32,131 nucleotides of DNA from a virus, in the IMG/VR virus record IMGVR_UViG_3300036406_001206, positions 1 through 32,131 of that record. The stretch is one strand, 5' to 3'. Positions 15,245-22,337 of this stretch are shown here, piece after piece. The position numbers and the translations under genes were made by a program. The notes beneath the pieces were generated by a model. It was not told where the DNA came from. It searched no databases and saw only the letters and a list, made by a program, of their open reading frames with translations. The stretch's first letter is position 1; every line of letters starts with the position of its first letter.

Positions 15245-16816
15245 CTAATTAACATCAGCCCCATTCTGATCAACAGGTATTTCCACTAAATCGCCCTTGT
15301 CAATGTCTTCTGTTTGACTCTCTTCCCCACCCAAAATAGTCCGCAAATCCAATCCCTCACTAATCCCCTTAGCTACAGATTGGGGCGTAAGAACATTATA
15401 TTTAAGCAATAAGTCATACCAAGGAATCAAATCAGTAGCCAACGGCGAGACTTGTTTTTCCTCTTCCAAATCAAAATCATCTGGCAACCATTTACCCTCT
15501 TTTAATAGAGATAAGTATTGCTCCGTGTTAATGATGCCTTTATCGTTCAATCCTCTGTATAACTCCGCTTTAGCTAAGTCAATTTGCTTTTCTAATACAG
15601 CAGAATTAACCTTAACCGTCCCGCCTTTACCCGGTTTATTCTCCCATAACGCCCAAATATTAAATACTGACTGAATAGCTGACTCTTTGTTTTTTGCCAT
15701 GTTAACCAGGTTAGCTTCTGATGATGCAGTGTCTCTACTAATCTCGGTGGCAGTAGCTGTCCTGGCGTTACCAGTCTGAAACGCTAAAGTTTTTAACTTC
15801 ATCGCCTCAATTAATTTATCAATGTCATTCTGCATCGGACCAATAGCTTCAGGACCGGGTGAAATAAATGATGCCTCACAATTCTTGATGTACATATTGG
15901 AGCCAATAGTTATTGCTTCATCCCCTAAAGCACCCGGACTTAATTCTTTTATCTGAAGGAACGGACATAATTTGTGGATAAGGTCGTCTTTATTGCTTGA
16001 TTTCTGAAATAGCTGTAACTGCATCTCTCCTAAATCATAAAGAGGAATGGGCGACTCAAACGGGTTTTGAGATACGCCGGTCAAGGCATATACAACAATA
16101 GGCATAACTGGCAGGGAGTATTTACCGTCTTCTATCAAGACAGGGGTCTCAGTGTTTTCCTCTTCTTCCCATACCTGATACCATTGATCGCCGATCACCC
16201 GGTATTGCTCTATTACCTTTTCCCCAAATGGTCCGTCTTCTACTATTAAAGATTGCTCAATAGTTAATTGGGTGATTGGATTATCTCTTGATTGGAGATT
16301 AGGGTTCGTTCTAGCATTAGGAATATCTTTTCTCTCTATCAACACTAAATAAGGTCGTCGTCCTAACTGTCTTGATTCATATAAGGTGCTAGGTGTTTCA
16401 GTGGGATAATCTATTAGTATCAGGCAGAATCCATGCTTTAGAGAGGCAATATCAGCTTGTTGAAAAAAGACTTCAATACTATTCCCTTTACCATCTATAT
16501 TGTCTTTATGTTCTAACAGTGACTCTAATACGTCTTCATTTAATACAAAGTTTAGGAACCCGGCTGTACTTTGGATTGAATCTCTAAATACATTACGAAA
16601 ATAAGAGTTAGCTATTCTTTTGTGGTATTGATCGCTAGGCTCCCCTGACTCTCTGGGCAGATAACGCATAATTTTTTCGCCATTATAAATACCCTCAAGT
16701 GGAGAATACCAGACACTCCGACCCTCGTACATATCATCTACAAACTCTAATTTCTTGTGTGCCTCACGGTAAAATAATGATTCATAATTGGGAAAATCTT
16801 TGTTAGTATCGCTCAT
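15245..16816 (-). CDS. Phage portal protein (DUF4055-like)
   Basis: 523 aa, AAAAGG upstream of the ATG. The portal dodecamer forms the DNA entry vertex and docks the terminase. Features typical of the DUF4055 portal type: early Y...REA.....D.YEG, YLPRESGEPSDQYHKRIANS (about 53-72), an R....T.GFL segment and DIDGKGNS near 107; then HGFCLILIDYPTE, the clip/wing region PVLIEDGKYSLPVMPIVVY, and a long C-terminal helical region with AFQTGNARTATATEISRDTA. The C-terminus is acidic. Length fits a portal. It is transcribed opposite to the scaffold-like gene 51 bp upstream, an unusual arrangement for neighbouring head genes. Confidence 0.8.
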   Translation of the reverse strand: MSDTNKDFPNYESLFYREAHKKLEFVDDMYEGRSVWYSPLEGIYNGEKIMRYLPRESGEPSDQYHKRIANSYFRNVFRDSIQSTAGFLNFVLNEDVLESLLEHKDNIDGKGNSIEVFFQQADIASLKHGFCLILIDYPTETPSTLYESRQLGRRPYLVLIERKDIPNARTNPNLQSRDNPITQLTIEQSLIVEDGPFGEKVIEQYRVIGDQWYQVWEEEENTETPVLIEDGKYSLPVMPIVVYALTGVSQNPFESPIPLYDLGEMQLQLFQKSSNKDDLIHKLCPFLQIKELSPGALGDEAITIGSNMYIKNCEASFISPGPEAIGPMQNDIDKLIEAMKLKTLAFQTGNARTATATEISRDTASSEANLVNMAKNKESAIQSVFNIWALWENKPGKGGTVKVNSAVLEKQIDLAKAELYRGLNDKGIINTEQYLSLLKEGKWLPDDFDLEEEKQVSPLATDLIPWYDLLLKYNVLTPQSVAKGISEGLDLRTILGGEESQTEDIDKGDLVEIPVDQNGADVN

Positions 16817-16867
16817 ATAACCTTTTTATGTATTATAATCATTGATAAATCATAACATTAAAACACT

Positions 16868-17674
16868 ATGGAAGAAAATCAAATAGCCGACGATTCTAAC
16901 TTAGAAGAAGCACCCTCCGAGCGTTCCCTAGAGGAACAATTAGAAGTTACTAAAATGACGATGATTAAGGAAAGAAACCGAGGTAAGCAATTAGAAAAGG
17001 AAAATAAGGAGTTAAAAAGACAACAGGACGCACAGCAGAAGCAGTTAGCTCAATTACAACAACAGTTTGAAATGTTTTCATTGGGGGGTGATAAACCGAC
17101 CGCTCCTGATGTTGTCACTCCACAAGAGAAAAGACCAGAGGCTCCTGATGTAACATATCAACAGGCGGCGAAACAAGTAGTGTCAGGTTTACAATTAGAA
17201 TTATCCCAAGAGAGGCAGGAGAAACAAAGGTTAGAGGCAGAAAAGAAAGAAATCGTTTTAGAAAAAGCTATTTTACAGGCATTTGTCGAGGCTAATGGTG
17301 TGCTAAATGGCGATCCTTCTATCCTACAGATTACCGACGTAGAAGACTATCCATTACAGACTATCACCAGGAGATTAAAACCTTTTATCCGTGTGGATGA
17401 AGACGGGTTATATTTGGTTGATAAGAATGAGAACGTTGAGATGGATAATATGGGAGCTAGACTATCTCTTGCTTCTAAGATGCAACAATTAAAGAACGCT
17501 GGATCATACCAATCTTGTTTTAAATCTGATAATAATAATATAGGAATGGGAACACCCTCCGGTAGCAAAAACAATTATGCCAAGGGTGCGTCAGTTCGCT
17601 CCGGTAAAGACATGGCAACCGGAAAAGTGAAGTTAGAGGATATTTTAAACGGAAAAGCAGTGATTAGAGATTAA
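16868..17674 (+). CDS. Coiled-coil protein, possible capsid scaffold
   Basis: 268 aa; no clear ribosome binding site before the ATG. Residues 20-75 are a strong charged/Gln-rich coiled coil (KQLEKENKELKRQQDAQQKQ), then a P-rich linker with APDVVTPQEKRPEAPDV, a second coiled coil (about 105-140), a small globular part (ILQAFVEANGVLNGDPSILQ, about 140-200) and a basic, glycine-rich tail. This layout and the place between portal and small terminase fit a scaffolding protein that shapes the procapsid; the VEANG....PS.L...D.E motif with an adjacent coiled coil is seen in phage scaffold-like proteins. Divergent from the portal. No major capsid gene is visible in the window to support it. Confidence 0.5.
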   Translation: MEENQIADDSNLEEAPSERSLEEQLEVTKMTMIKERNRGKQLEKENKELKRQQDAQQKQLAQLQQQFEMFSLGGDKPTAPDVVTPQEKRPEAPDVTYQQAAKQVVSGLQLELSQERQEKQRLEAEKKEIVLEKAILQAFVEANGVLNGDPSILQITDVEDYPLQTITRRLKPFIRVDEDGLYLVDKNENVEMDNMGARLSLASKMQQLKNAGSYQSCFKSDNNNIGMGTPSGSKNNYAKGASVRSGKDMATGKVKLEDILNGKAVIRD

Positions 17675-17711
17675 TACAATTATTAAGGAATAATAAACAG
17701 AAGGGGAAATA

Positions 17712-18221
17712 GTGGCTAAAGACCGCATTAAAAAATGTGCGATATTACATTTCCAAAACCCGAAAATCTGGCATTACCAAAAGTTAGCCAGTCTTTTTGA
17801 TGTATCTATTACCACTATTTCCCGTTGGGCTAATAGCAAAGAATGGCAGTCAATGTCAGAGGCTTTTCAGTTCGTTGATATTCATTCTCAGGATGTAATA
17901 GATCAGGTATGGCAGGATAAACACCTGCAGGAATTACAGGAGTGGCAAGATAAACAGAAAACTATTGCCAACTTTCAGACGGGGATAGTGATCCAATTAT
18001 GCCAACTAACAGCAGACCTAATCAAAGAAGTGAAGGATGAAGAGGTGAGAGGGATTAGCAAATTAAAACAGATTGGTAATTTCAACTCCCTTGCTTCGGC
18101 GATAGATAAACTCCAGAACAGAAGCACAGAAGCGATGACTCAGGTGTTAAGTATTGACAAGATATTAGAGGCGATAGATAACCCGGAACCTAAACAATTA
18201 GAGTTGGATTTTGGCGGGTAA
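17712..18221 (+). CDS. Probable terminase small subunit (HTH protein)
   Basis: 169 aa; GTG start with AAGGGGAAA 5 bp upstream, 37 bp after the scaffold-like gene. N-terminal helix-turn-helix (about residues 12-45: WHYQKLASLFDVSITTISRW) followed by helical regions, as in small terminase subunits that recognise packaging sites and form a ring. The C-terminus ends in an acidic tail. The large subunit is 5 kb away at 23237, so the assignment is by fold pattern and neighbourhood. A different HTH regulator is possible. Confidence 0.55.
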   Translation: MAKDRIKKCAILHFQNPKIWHYQKLASLFDVSITTISRWANSKEWQSMSEAFQFVDIHSQDVIDQVWQDKHLQELQEWQDKQKTIANFQTGIVIQLCQLTADLIKEVKDEEVRGISKLKQIGNFNSLASAIDKLQNRSTEAMTQVLSIDKILEAIDNPEPKQLELDFGG

Positions 18222-18309
18222 TCAAACCGCTTATATGGAGTGCGGAATTAAGCACTACGACGCACTGAAGAAATATATGGCAGGTTAAATCACTGATCTA
18301 ATTCTCGCT

Positions 18310-18347
18310 GGCCCGCCCCATAAAACAGGACGGGCCTATTTTGTTTT
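18310..18347 (+). terminator. Intrinsic terminator
   Basis: GGCCCG (18310-18315) and CGGGCC (18331-18336) form a strong GC stem with an inner CC/GG pair, followed by TATTTTGTTTTT. It ends transcription of the rightward 16868-18221 genes just before promoter P1. Confidence 0.85.
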
Positions 18348-18396
18348 TACCTTGAAACCATTGAGAACAAAGGGATTTAAAAAAGACTTAAAATAT

Positions 18397-18438
18397 CTTT
18401 GAAAAAGTATTGACAAATCAAAAGTGTTAGCCTAGTAT
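18397..18438 (+). promoter_or_regulatory. Promoter P1 with operator-like inverted repeat
   Basis: TTGACA (18410-18415), 17 bp, TAGTAT (18433-18438). The -35 is flanked by CTTTGA (18397-18402) and TCAAAAG (18418-18424), an imperfect inverted repeat. The block TATTGACAAATCAAAAG is identical in P2 (22266-22307), and P3 (28315-28357, minus strand) has a perfect 9-bp version of the inverted repeat. It drives the small-gene operon 18476-19544. Confidence 0.8.
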
Positions 18439-18475
18439 AGGAAATGTAGATATTAAATACAAAGGACAAAACAAA

Positions 18476-18619
18476 ATGAAAACCAAACAAGATTTGTTGG
18501 CCGAGATTCAAGAGTTAAGATCGGCTATTGAAGAAAGTACATCCGATGTCGAAATTGAGATGCTTTACTCCACGTTAGAAGATGTAAAAACTGAGTTGCG
18601 TAACACAATCAACTGGTAA
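18476..18619 (+). CDS. 47-aa helical protein
   Basis: The ATG at 18476 directly follows the leader ACAAAGGACAAAACAAA and lies about 35 bp after the start site of promoter P1. Sequence MKTKQDLLAEIQELRSAIEE and onwards is a charged alpha-helical, coiled-coil-like peptide ending LRNTINW. Small size, strong promoter and shared leader argue for a real early gene. Could be a small regulator or inhibitor; function unknown. Confidence 0.65.
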   Translation: MKTKQDLLAEIQELRSAIEESTSDVEIEMLYSTLEDVKTELRNTINW

Positions 18620-18641
18620 AACTGCCGGCCAAATTTATCAC

Positions 18642-18662
18642 CCGGACCATCACCCGGTCCGG
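18642..18662 (+). repeat. Intercistronic hairpin, copy 1
   Basis: CCGGACC and GGTCCGG form a 7-bp GC stem with a 7-nt loop, followed by TATTCAC and no T-run. An almost identical copy occurs at 19011-19031 before the next gene. Likely an mRNA-stabilising or processing hairpin between early genes. Confidence 0.65.
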
Positions 18663-18693
18663 TATTCACTAAACATACAAAGGACAAAAACAA

Positions 18694-19002
18694 ATGAAAA
18701 ACAACATGAAAAGTATTGAACTGGATTCTTTGGCAAAGACAGCCAACCTTTTAAAGGAATACCTAGTGACAAAAGGATTTAAAGTGAACGCAAAAAGGAT
18801 GAAAAGCATCCATGGTCCAGACGATGACATCATAGAAATTGATTTAGGTTTTAAAAGAAACATCCGATTGTTTGCATCAGAAGAACCCGGTAGATTTGAT
18901 TTAGAAGGGGTTGAGTTCCATGAACGGATCAGTAATGGTGTGATCAAAAAAGATGACTGGCGAGATGATTTATCTAAGATAAACATTGATATTTTTAACT
19001 AA
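18694..19002 (+). CDS. Hypothetical small early protein
   Basis: 102 aa with ACAAAGGACAA (18677-18687) upstream. Acidic and basic mixed; SIELDSLAKTANLLKEYLVT (about 6-25) is helical, followed by beta strands (IIEIDLGFKRNIRLF) and VEFHERISNG. No family recognised. Second gene of the P1 operon, flanked by the two matching hairpins. Confidence 0.65.
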   Translation: MKNNMKSIELDSLAKTANLLKEYLVTKGFKVNAKRMKSIHGPDDDIIEIDLGFKRNIRLFASEEPGRFDLEGVEFHERISNGVIKKDDWRDDLSKINIDIFN

Positions 19003-19010
19003 CACCACAC

Positions 19011-19031
19011 CCGGACCCTCACTCGGTCCGG
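19011..19031 (+). repeat. Intercistronic hairpin, copy 2
   Basis: CCGGACC (19011-19017) and GGTCCGG (19025-19031) with loop CTCACTC; the flanks CAC before and TATTCAC after match copy 1 at 18642. Duplicated together with the intercistronic space. Confidence 0.65.
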
Positions 19032-19062
19032 TATTCACCACACCACAAAAGGGGAAAACAAA

Positions 19063-19353
19063 ATGAAAACACTAGAAATCTGCGGAGTCGAATACGGTGC
19101 AACCGTCAATAGATATGGTCATTTTATTCTATTAGAGGAGAGAGAGGATGTCTGGGAATCTAATATTAGCCTAGACAAGTTAGGGTATGTCAAATTGTCT
19201 GACATCCCGGCTTTTGCGTTGAGAGACATTATCGCTAGTCTGTATGTAGAAATGGCGATTACTGGCTGTTTGAGTTTGAATCACTTTCACCCGCCAAAAA
19301 TAATTGCTGAGATAAACCGAGCCTATAAAAAGGGGCAAGTGGTAAGTAAATGA
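19063..19353 (+). CDS. Hypothetical small early protein
   Basis: 96 aa, AAAAGGGGAAAA before the ATG. Beta-rich N-terminus (LEICGVEYGATVNRYGHFIL) followed by a helical part (IIASLYVEMAITGCL) and an acidic-to-basic C-terminus (NRAYKKGQVVSK). No recognised family. Its stop overlaps the start of the ribbon-helix-helix gene (ATGA), so the two are translationally coupled. Confidence 0.65.
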   Translation: MKTLEICGVEYGATVNRYGHFILLEEREDVWESNISLDKLGYVKLSDIPAFALRDIIASLYVEMAITGCLSLNHFHPPKIIAEINRAYKKGQVVSK

Positions 19354-19544
19354 AAAAAAAGATAGAGAACCGTGGGGGACCCCGCCCCAACTCTGGAGCC
19401 AAAAAGAAAGGCTCCGCCGCTAGAGTAAAAGTATCCTTCACCCTAGAGCCGGAGTGTAAAGAGTTTTTAAATCTTTTAGCTTTATCCGAGGGAATATCAA
19501 GGTCTGAGTATCTGAACCAATTAATAAGAGAGTGGATGGATTGA
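19350..19544 (+). CDS. Ribbon-helix-helix DNA-binding protein
   Basis: 64 aa. N-terminal basic arm with GGPRPNSGAKKKGSAARVK, a GGPRPNSG-type phage motif, then a ribbon-helix-helix: strand RVKVSFTLEPECKEFL, helix 1, EGISRSEYLNQLIREW as helix 2. Dimeric RHH proteins bind operators through the strand. Last gene of the P1 operon, so it may act back on P1-type promoters (inference). Confidence 0.7.
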   Translation: MKKKIENRGGPRPNSGAKKKGSAARVKVSFTLEPECKEFLNLLALSEGISRSEYLNQLIREWMD

Positions 19545-19548
19545 TTTT

Positions 19549-19578
19549 AATAACGACTAGGCACCCCTAGTCGTTATT
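19549..19578. terminator. Convergent-gene terminator hairpin
   Basis: A perfect 13-bp stem, AATAACGACTAGG and CCTAGTCGTTATT, with loop CACC, lies between the rightward operon ending at 19544 and the leftward methyltransferase ending at 19582. TGTTT follows on the plus strand. Probably used in both directions. Confidence 0.75.
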
Positions 19579-19581
19579 TGT

Positions 19582-20628
19582 TTACGTCAACCATTGTTCA
19601 ATAACTGCTCTAGCTACTTCATACATCATTTTTGGCGGTACTGACATTCCTATAATGTATTTACCTATTTTCTCGTTTTTTGCTTGGTAATCGTCGGGGA
19701 ATGAGCCTAGTCGTTTCCATTCTCTGAGAGTTAGCTTCTTTGGCTGTGACCAGTGCTTAAACATCTGTTCATTTGCGAGCAAAGAAGGTGACGGATTTTT
19801 AAGACATAATTTATTGTGATTAAAAAGTTGTGGTTTTAGTCCGGCACGGATAGTCGCTTGTTCATACCTCTCACCTTGATAGGTTAACGGCCACCATTTT
19901 AAATCTGTATTAGCGGTAAAAACAGTGTTTTCTTTTTCATCCTCAGTCAAAACCTGTAAATCACTAGTAGCCTCACCCGCACTAATCCACCTATGCTTAG
20001 GATTCAATACCAACTTATCAACAGCAATATCATCACGTATTGCAATAAAAAATACCCGTTCTCTCTTCTGGGGAACACCGCAGTCAGCAGCATTAACAAG
20101 AAATAATTGTGGTCTATAACCAATCTCTTTGTATCGGTCAAATACCATCTTGACATAACCTTTGGCGTTACCTTGAATCATTCCTTTGACGTTTTCTGCA
20201 ATAGATACTTTAGGTCTTAATCGGTCAACCAAATCCAGATAATCAAAAAATAAATCATCTAATACCTGAACAGATTGCCCCTCTCTAAACTTCTTTTTCT
20301 TGCCCCAATCTTTTTCCCTATTCCCTGCCATAGAAAAAGCAGAACACGGAGGGGAACCATCCAATATGTCTAACTCATATAATTCTTGTGGTAAGTCTTT
20401 TTTTAGCAAGTCTTTGATAGGACACAGAAAATAGTATGCAGGATGGAGATTAAGTTTGTAATGATATGCCATTTCTGGATCAATATCATTAGCACCTATC
20501 ATCTGACAACCAGCTAATTTATAGCCCATGGTACTGCCACCACCACAGGCAAAAGTAGAAAACACTTTTATATCTTTTTGGGGAACTGACTTTAAATCAG
20601 CCATAAACCATGCGTGAGGATTAGTCAT
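19582..20628 (-). CDS. DNA (cytosine-5) methyltransferase
   Basis: 348 aa from the ATG complementary to 20626-20628, which overlaps the upstream gene by 8 bp; a longer start at 20679 would lie deep inside that gene. Motif I FACGGGSTMGYKLAG (26-40), motif IV GSPPCSAFS (91-99, catalytic C95), motif VI ENVKGM (145-150), motif VIII QKRERVFFI (187-195), then a target-recognition region and motif X near GMSVPPKM at the C-terminus. All core motifs are intact. No restriction endonuclease is adjacent, so it is probably a solitary phage enzyme protecting DNA from host restriction or altering expression; the target sequence cannot be predicted. Confidence 0.92.
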   Translation of the reverse strand: MTNPHAWFMADLKSVPQKDIKVFSTFACGGGSTMGYKLAGCQMIGANDIDPEMAYHYKLNLHPAYYFLCPIKDLLKKDLPQELYELDILDGSPPCSAFSMAGNREKDWGKKKKFREGQSVQVLDDLFFDYLDLVDRLRPKVSIAENVKGMIQGNAKGYVKMVFDRYKEIGYRPQLFLVNAADCGVPQKRERVFFIAIRDDIAVDKLVLNPKHRWISAGEATSDLQVLTEDEKENTVFTANTDLKWWPLTYQGERYEQATIRAGLKPQLFNHNKLCLKNPSPSLLANEQMFKHWSQPKKLTLREWKRLGSFPDDYQAKNEKIGKYIIGMSVPPKMMYEVARAVIEQWLT

Positions 20629-21250
20629 TATATTCAAATCCACACTTAGGACATTGATGATTAAAACTAAAAGAATCAACGTCTATTTCCTTTGTGACAC
20701 CTTCTTTTTGTTCTTTTGGCTCCCTGTCTTCTGGTTCGGCATCTCTTTCATACTCTGCCTCTGGTACGAAGGTCTCACTATCATTTTCACTCTCAACCAC
20801 CTCAATCCCCACCGTCTGACTCTCCAACTCCATTAATAACTTATCTAATTCCTCCCGCCCATAACCAGTAGCATCAATATCATCCTGAAACCGTGTCAAT
20901 TCTTTAAGCAATTTCTCAATATCATATTCACCCTCAGCGGATTTATTATCTAATAGCCTAGCCTTATCAGCTACATCCGGTGGCACATCTACTATTATCG
21001 CAGGGACTACCGGCCAGCCCTTTTGGATTACAGCCTCTAAACGACCATGACCCTTGATAATAGACATATCCCTTTTATTCGCCACAACAGGCTGATCGAA
21101 CCCGGTCAAATCAATTGATCTTTTTAGTAATTCTATTTGTGATTGTGGATGTTTTTTTGCATTCAATAGGTAAAGTTTTAATTCCTCTACGGGTACTAAC
21201 TTTATCTCAGTAGGTATTTGGTTGATGTCAAAATCTTTTATTTTCTTCAC
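20621..21250 (-). CDS. ParB/Sulfiredoxin-like nuclease-domain protein with C-terminal zinc motif
   Basis: 209 aa. Residues 15-110 match the phage ParB-like N-terminal domain: LVPVEELKLYLLNAKKHP, then GFDQPVVANKRDMSIIKGHG (ParB box with KGHGRLEA), then PAIIVDV and LLDNKSAEGEYD. The C-terminal part is acidic and linker-like, ending HQCPKCGFEYND, half of a zinc site. In many phages this domain is fused to or encoded next to a DNA methyltransferase; here the methyltransferase overlaps its end by 8 bp. Probably helps that enzyme or binds DNA; a partition role is unlikely without ParA. Confidence 0.75.
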   Translation of the reverse strand: MKKIKDFDINQIPTEIKLVPVEELKLYLLNAKKHPQSQIELLKRSIDLTGFDQPVVANKRDMSIIKGHGRLEAVIQKGWPVVPAIIVDVPPDVADKARLLDNKSAEGEYDIEKLLKELTRFQDDIDATGYGREELDKLLMELESQTVGIEVVESENDSETFVPEAEYERDAEPEDREPKEQKEGVTKEIDVDSFSFNHQCPKCGFEYND

Positions 21251-21312
21251 TGTTTCTTGTTATTAAAAACTGTTTTTTATTCTAACAGATTGAATCGCAA
21301 TTACGATATTTA

Positions 21313-21321
21313 TGGTAAAAT
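21313..21321 (+). promoter_or_regulatory. Extended -10 promoter of the KilA-N gene
   Basis: TGGTAAAAT, an extended -10 (TGn plus TAAAAT), preceded by CGATATTTA. The Bro-N gene has the matching CGATATTTTATGGTATAAT at the same distance from its leader. The start site would fall near 21328, which rules out translation from an upstream ATG at 21312. Confidence 0.6.
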
Positions 21322-21335
21322 ATTTATATAAAAAT

Positions 21336-21401
21336 TCCCCTCGCTGGTTGGTACTGGAATACCGGGACCACAGGGGATGTAACCTAAATGGAGAGGTCAC
21401 A
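21336..21401 (+). ncRNA. Structured leader RNA, copy A (riboregulator candidate)
   Basis: Stem I TCCCCT (21336-21341) with AGGGGA (21372-21377); stem II GGTT (21346-21349) with GACC (21366-21369); stem III GGTA (21350-21353) with TACC (21360-21363), a GG bulge at 21364-21365. Then GTAACCT (21379-21385) can pair with AGGTCAC (21394-21400), enclosing the ribosome binding site GGAGAGG. The copy at 30772-30836 keeps every helix; stem III there is GATG/CATC, two compensated base-pair changes. Confidence 0.75.
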
Positions 21402-22175
21402 ATGAGTAATTTATCATATCAAGGAAACAGTATAACCCAAAGAGATGGCGACGGGTATGTCAACGCTACCCAAATGGCAAAAGCTAATGATGCAAGGTTT
21501 GACAACTGGATCGCAACCGAAAATGCTAAGGAATACCTGAAAGCCTTGCAGGAGTCTGATCTCCTGGAAAGTCAGGAAAACAATAAAACCCTTATTGTTG
21601 TAGAGTCCAAAGGTTTTCCTGCTATTAAAACTATGTGGGTTCATCCTCTCGTTGCGATAGCCTTCGCTCAGTGGATTAGTCCAAGGTTTCATGTTTGGTG
21701 TAACCAGCATATTAAGACGTTACTAGAAACAGGTAAAACCACAACAGGCAAGTTTAAGCACAATCTTGAATGGTATGACCGCCTACTTTACTACAAAGCT
21801 AGGACAAAAATAGAAGTTGGTTATTTCTCAATCTTTGAAGAATTAAACAATTCAATCATCAGCGAATTAGAACACTCTGGTTATACCTTGCCACTAGGTT
21901 CTGTCCCTGATATTAGTGTTGGACAATGTTTTTGTAATTACCTCAGAAGTATTGGCTATAACCTAGAGAAAATAACCAAACTTTATACTCATTATTATCC
22001 TGATGGACGGGTAGTAAAAGCCAACGTTTATTCTGATGAAGTATTGGCTATTTTCAGGAAATGGTTGCAACTAACCTACAAAACAACTCAATTCCCTAAG
22101 TATTTAAAAGGTAAAGACCCGTTAGCACTTCCTACTCTTAATCAATTATTAGGGTTGCCGGATGGAGCTATTTAA
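21402..22175 (+). CDS. KilA-N domain protein with shared C-terminal domain
   Basis: 257 aa from the ATG at 21402 behind GAGAGG. KilA-N DNA-binding domain at about 3-110: YQGNSITQRDGDGYVNATQM, then WHPLVAIAFAQWISP-type core (MWVHPLVAIAFAQWISPRFH). KilA-N proteins act as phage regulators or antirepressors. The C-terminal domain (about 122-248, with GYFSIFEEL at 140-148, HYYPDGRVV, LAIFRKWLQLTYK and YLKGKDPLA) is shared with the Bro-N protein at 29995. Same leader, same MSNLS start, different N-terminal domain: a domain-swapped pair. A terminator follows. Confidence 0.85.
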   Translation: MSNLSYQGNSITQRDGDGYVNATQMAKANDARFDNWIATENAKEYLKALQESDLLESQENNKTLIVVESKGFPAIKTMWVHPLVAIAFAQWISPRFHVWCNQHIKTLLETGKTTTGKFKHNLEWYDRLLYYKARTKIEVGYFSIFEELNNSIISELEHSGYTLPLGSVPDISVGQCFCNYLRSIGYNLEKITKLYTHYYPDGRVVKANVYSDEVLAIFRKWLQLTYKTTQFPKYLKGKDPLALPTLNQLLGLPDGAI

Positions 22176-22183
22176 CCCAAAAG

Positions 22184-22222
22184 AAAAACAAGGGGACATT
22201 ATGTAAAGAGGCCCCTTTGTTT
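22184..22222 (+). terminator. Intrinsic terminator of the KilA-N gene
   Basis: AAAACAAGGGG pairs with CCCCTTTGTTT (one bulged A) around a 16-nt loop. It separates the KilA-N gene from promoter P2. Confidence 0.65.
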
Positions 22223-22265
22223 CGAGAAGCACCAAAAGCATTGATACATAAAGAAAAAAAGAAAT

Positions 22266-22307
22266 CTTTGAAAATGTATTGACAAATCAAAAGATAGTAG
22301 TTATATT
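22266..22307 (+). promoter_or_regulatory. Promoter P2 with operator-like inverted repeat
   Basis: TTGACA (22279-22284), 17 bp, TATATT (22302-22307), flanked by CTTTGA (22266-22271) and TCAAAAG (22287-22293). Nearly identical to P1 over 30 bp. Drives the single gene at 22338. Confidence 0.8.
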
Positions 22308-22337
22308 GTTATTAATCGTTTAGCCGAGGAGGCAACT

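Noticed and set aside
18202-18288. Short frame with YMECGIKHYDALKKYMAG after the small-terminase-like gene
   Set aside because: It reads well but is under 30 codons, with no ribosome binding site or good start codon; it could be a relic of a longer C-terminus.
21312-21401. N-terminal extension of the KilA-N protein from ATG 21312
   Set aside because: That ATG lies in the -10 box of the promoter, and the region is a conserved structured leader shared with the Bro-N gene.
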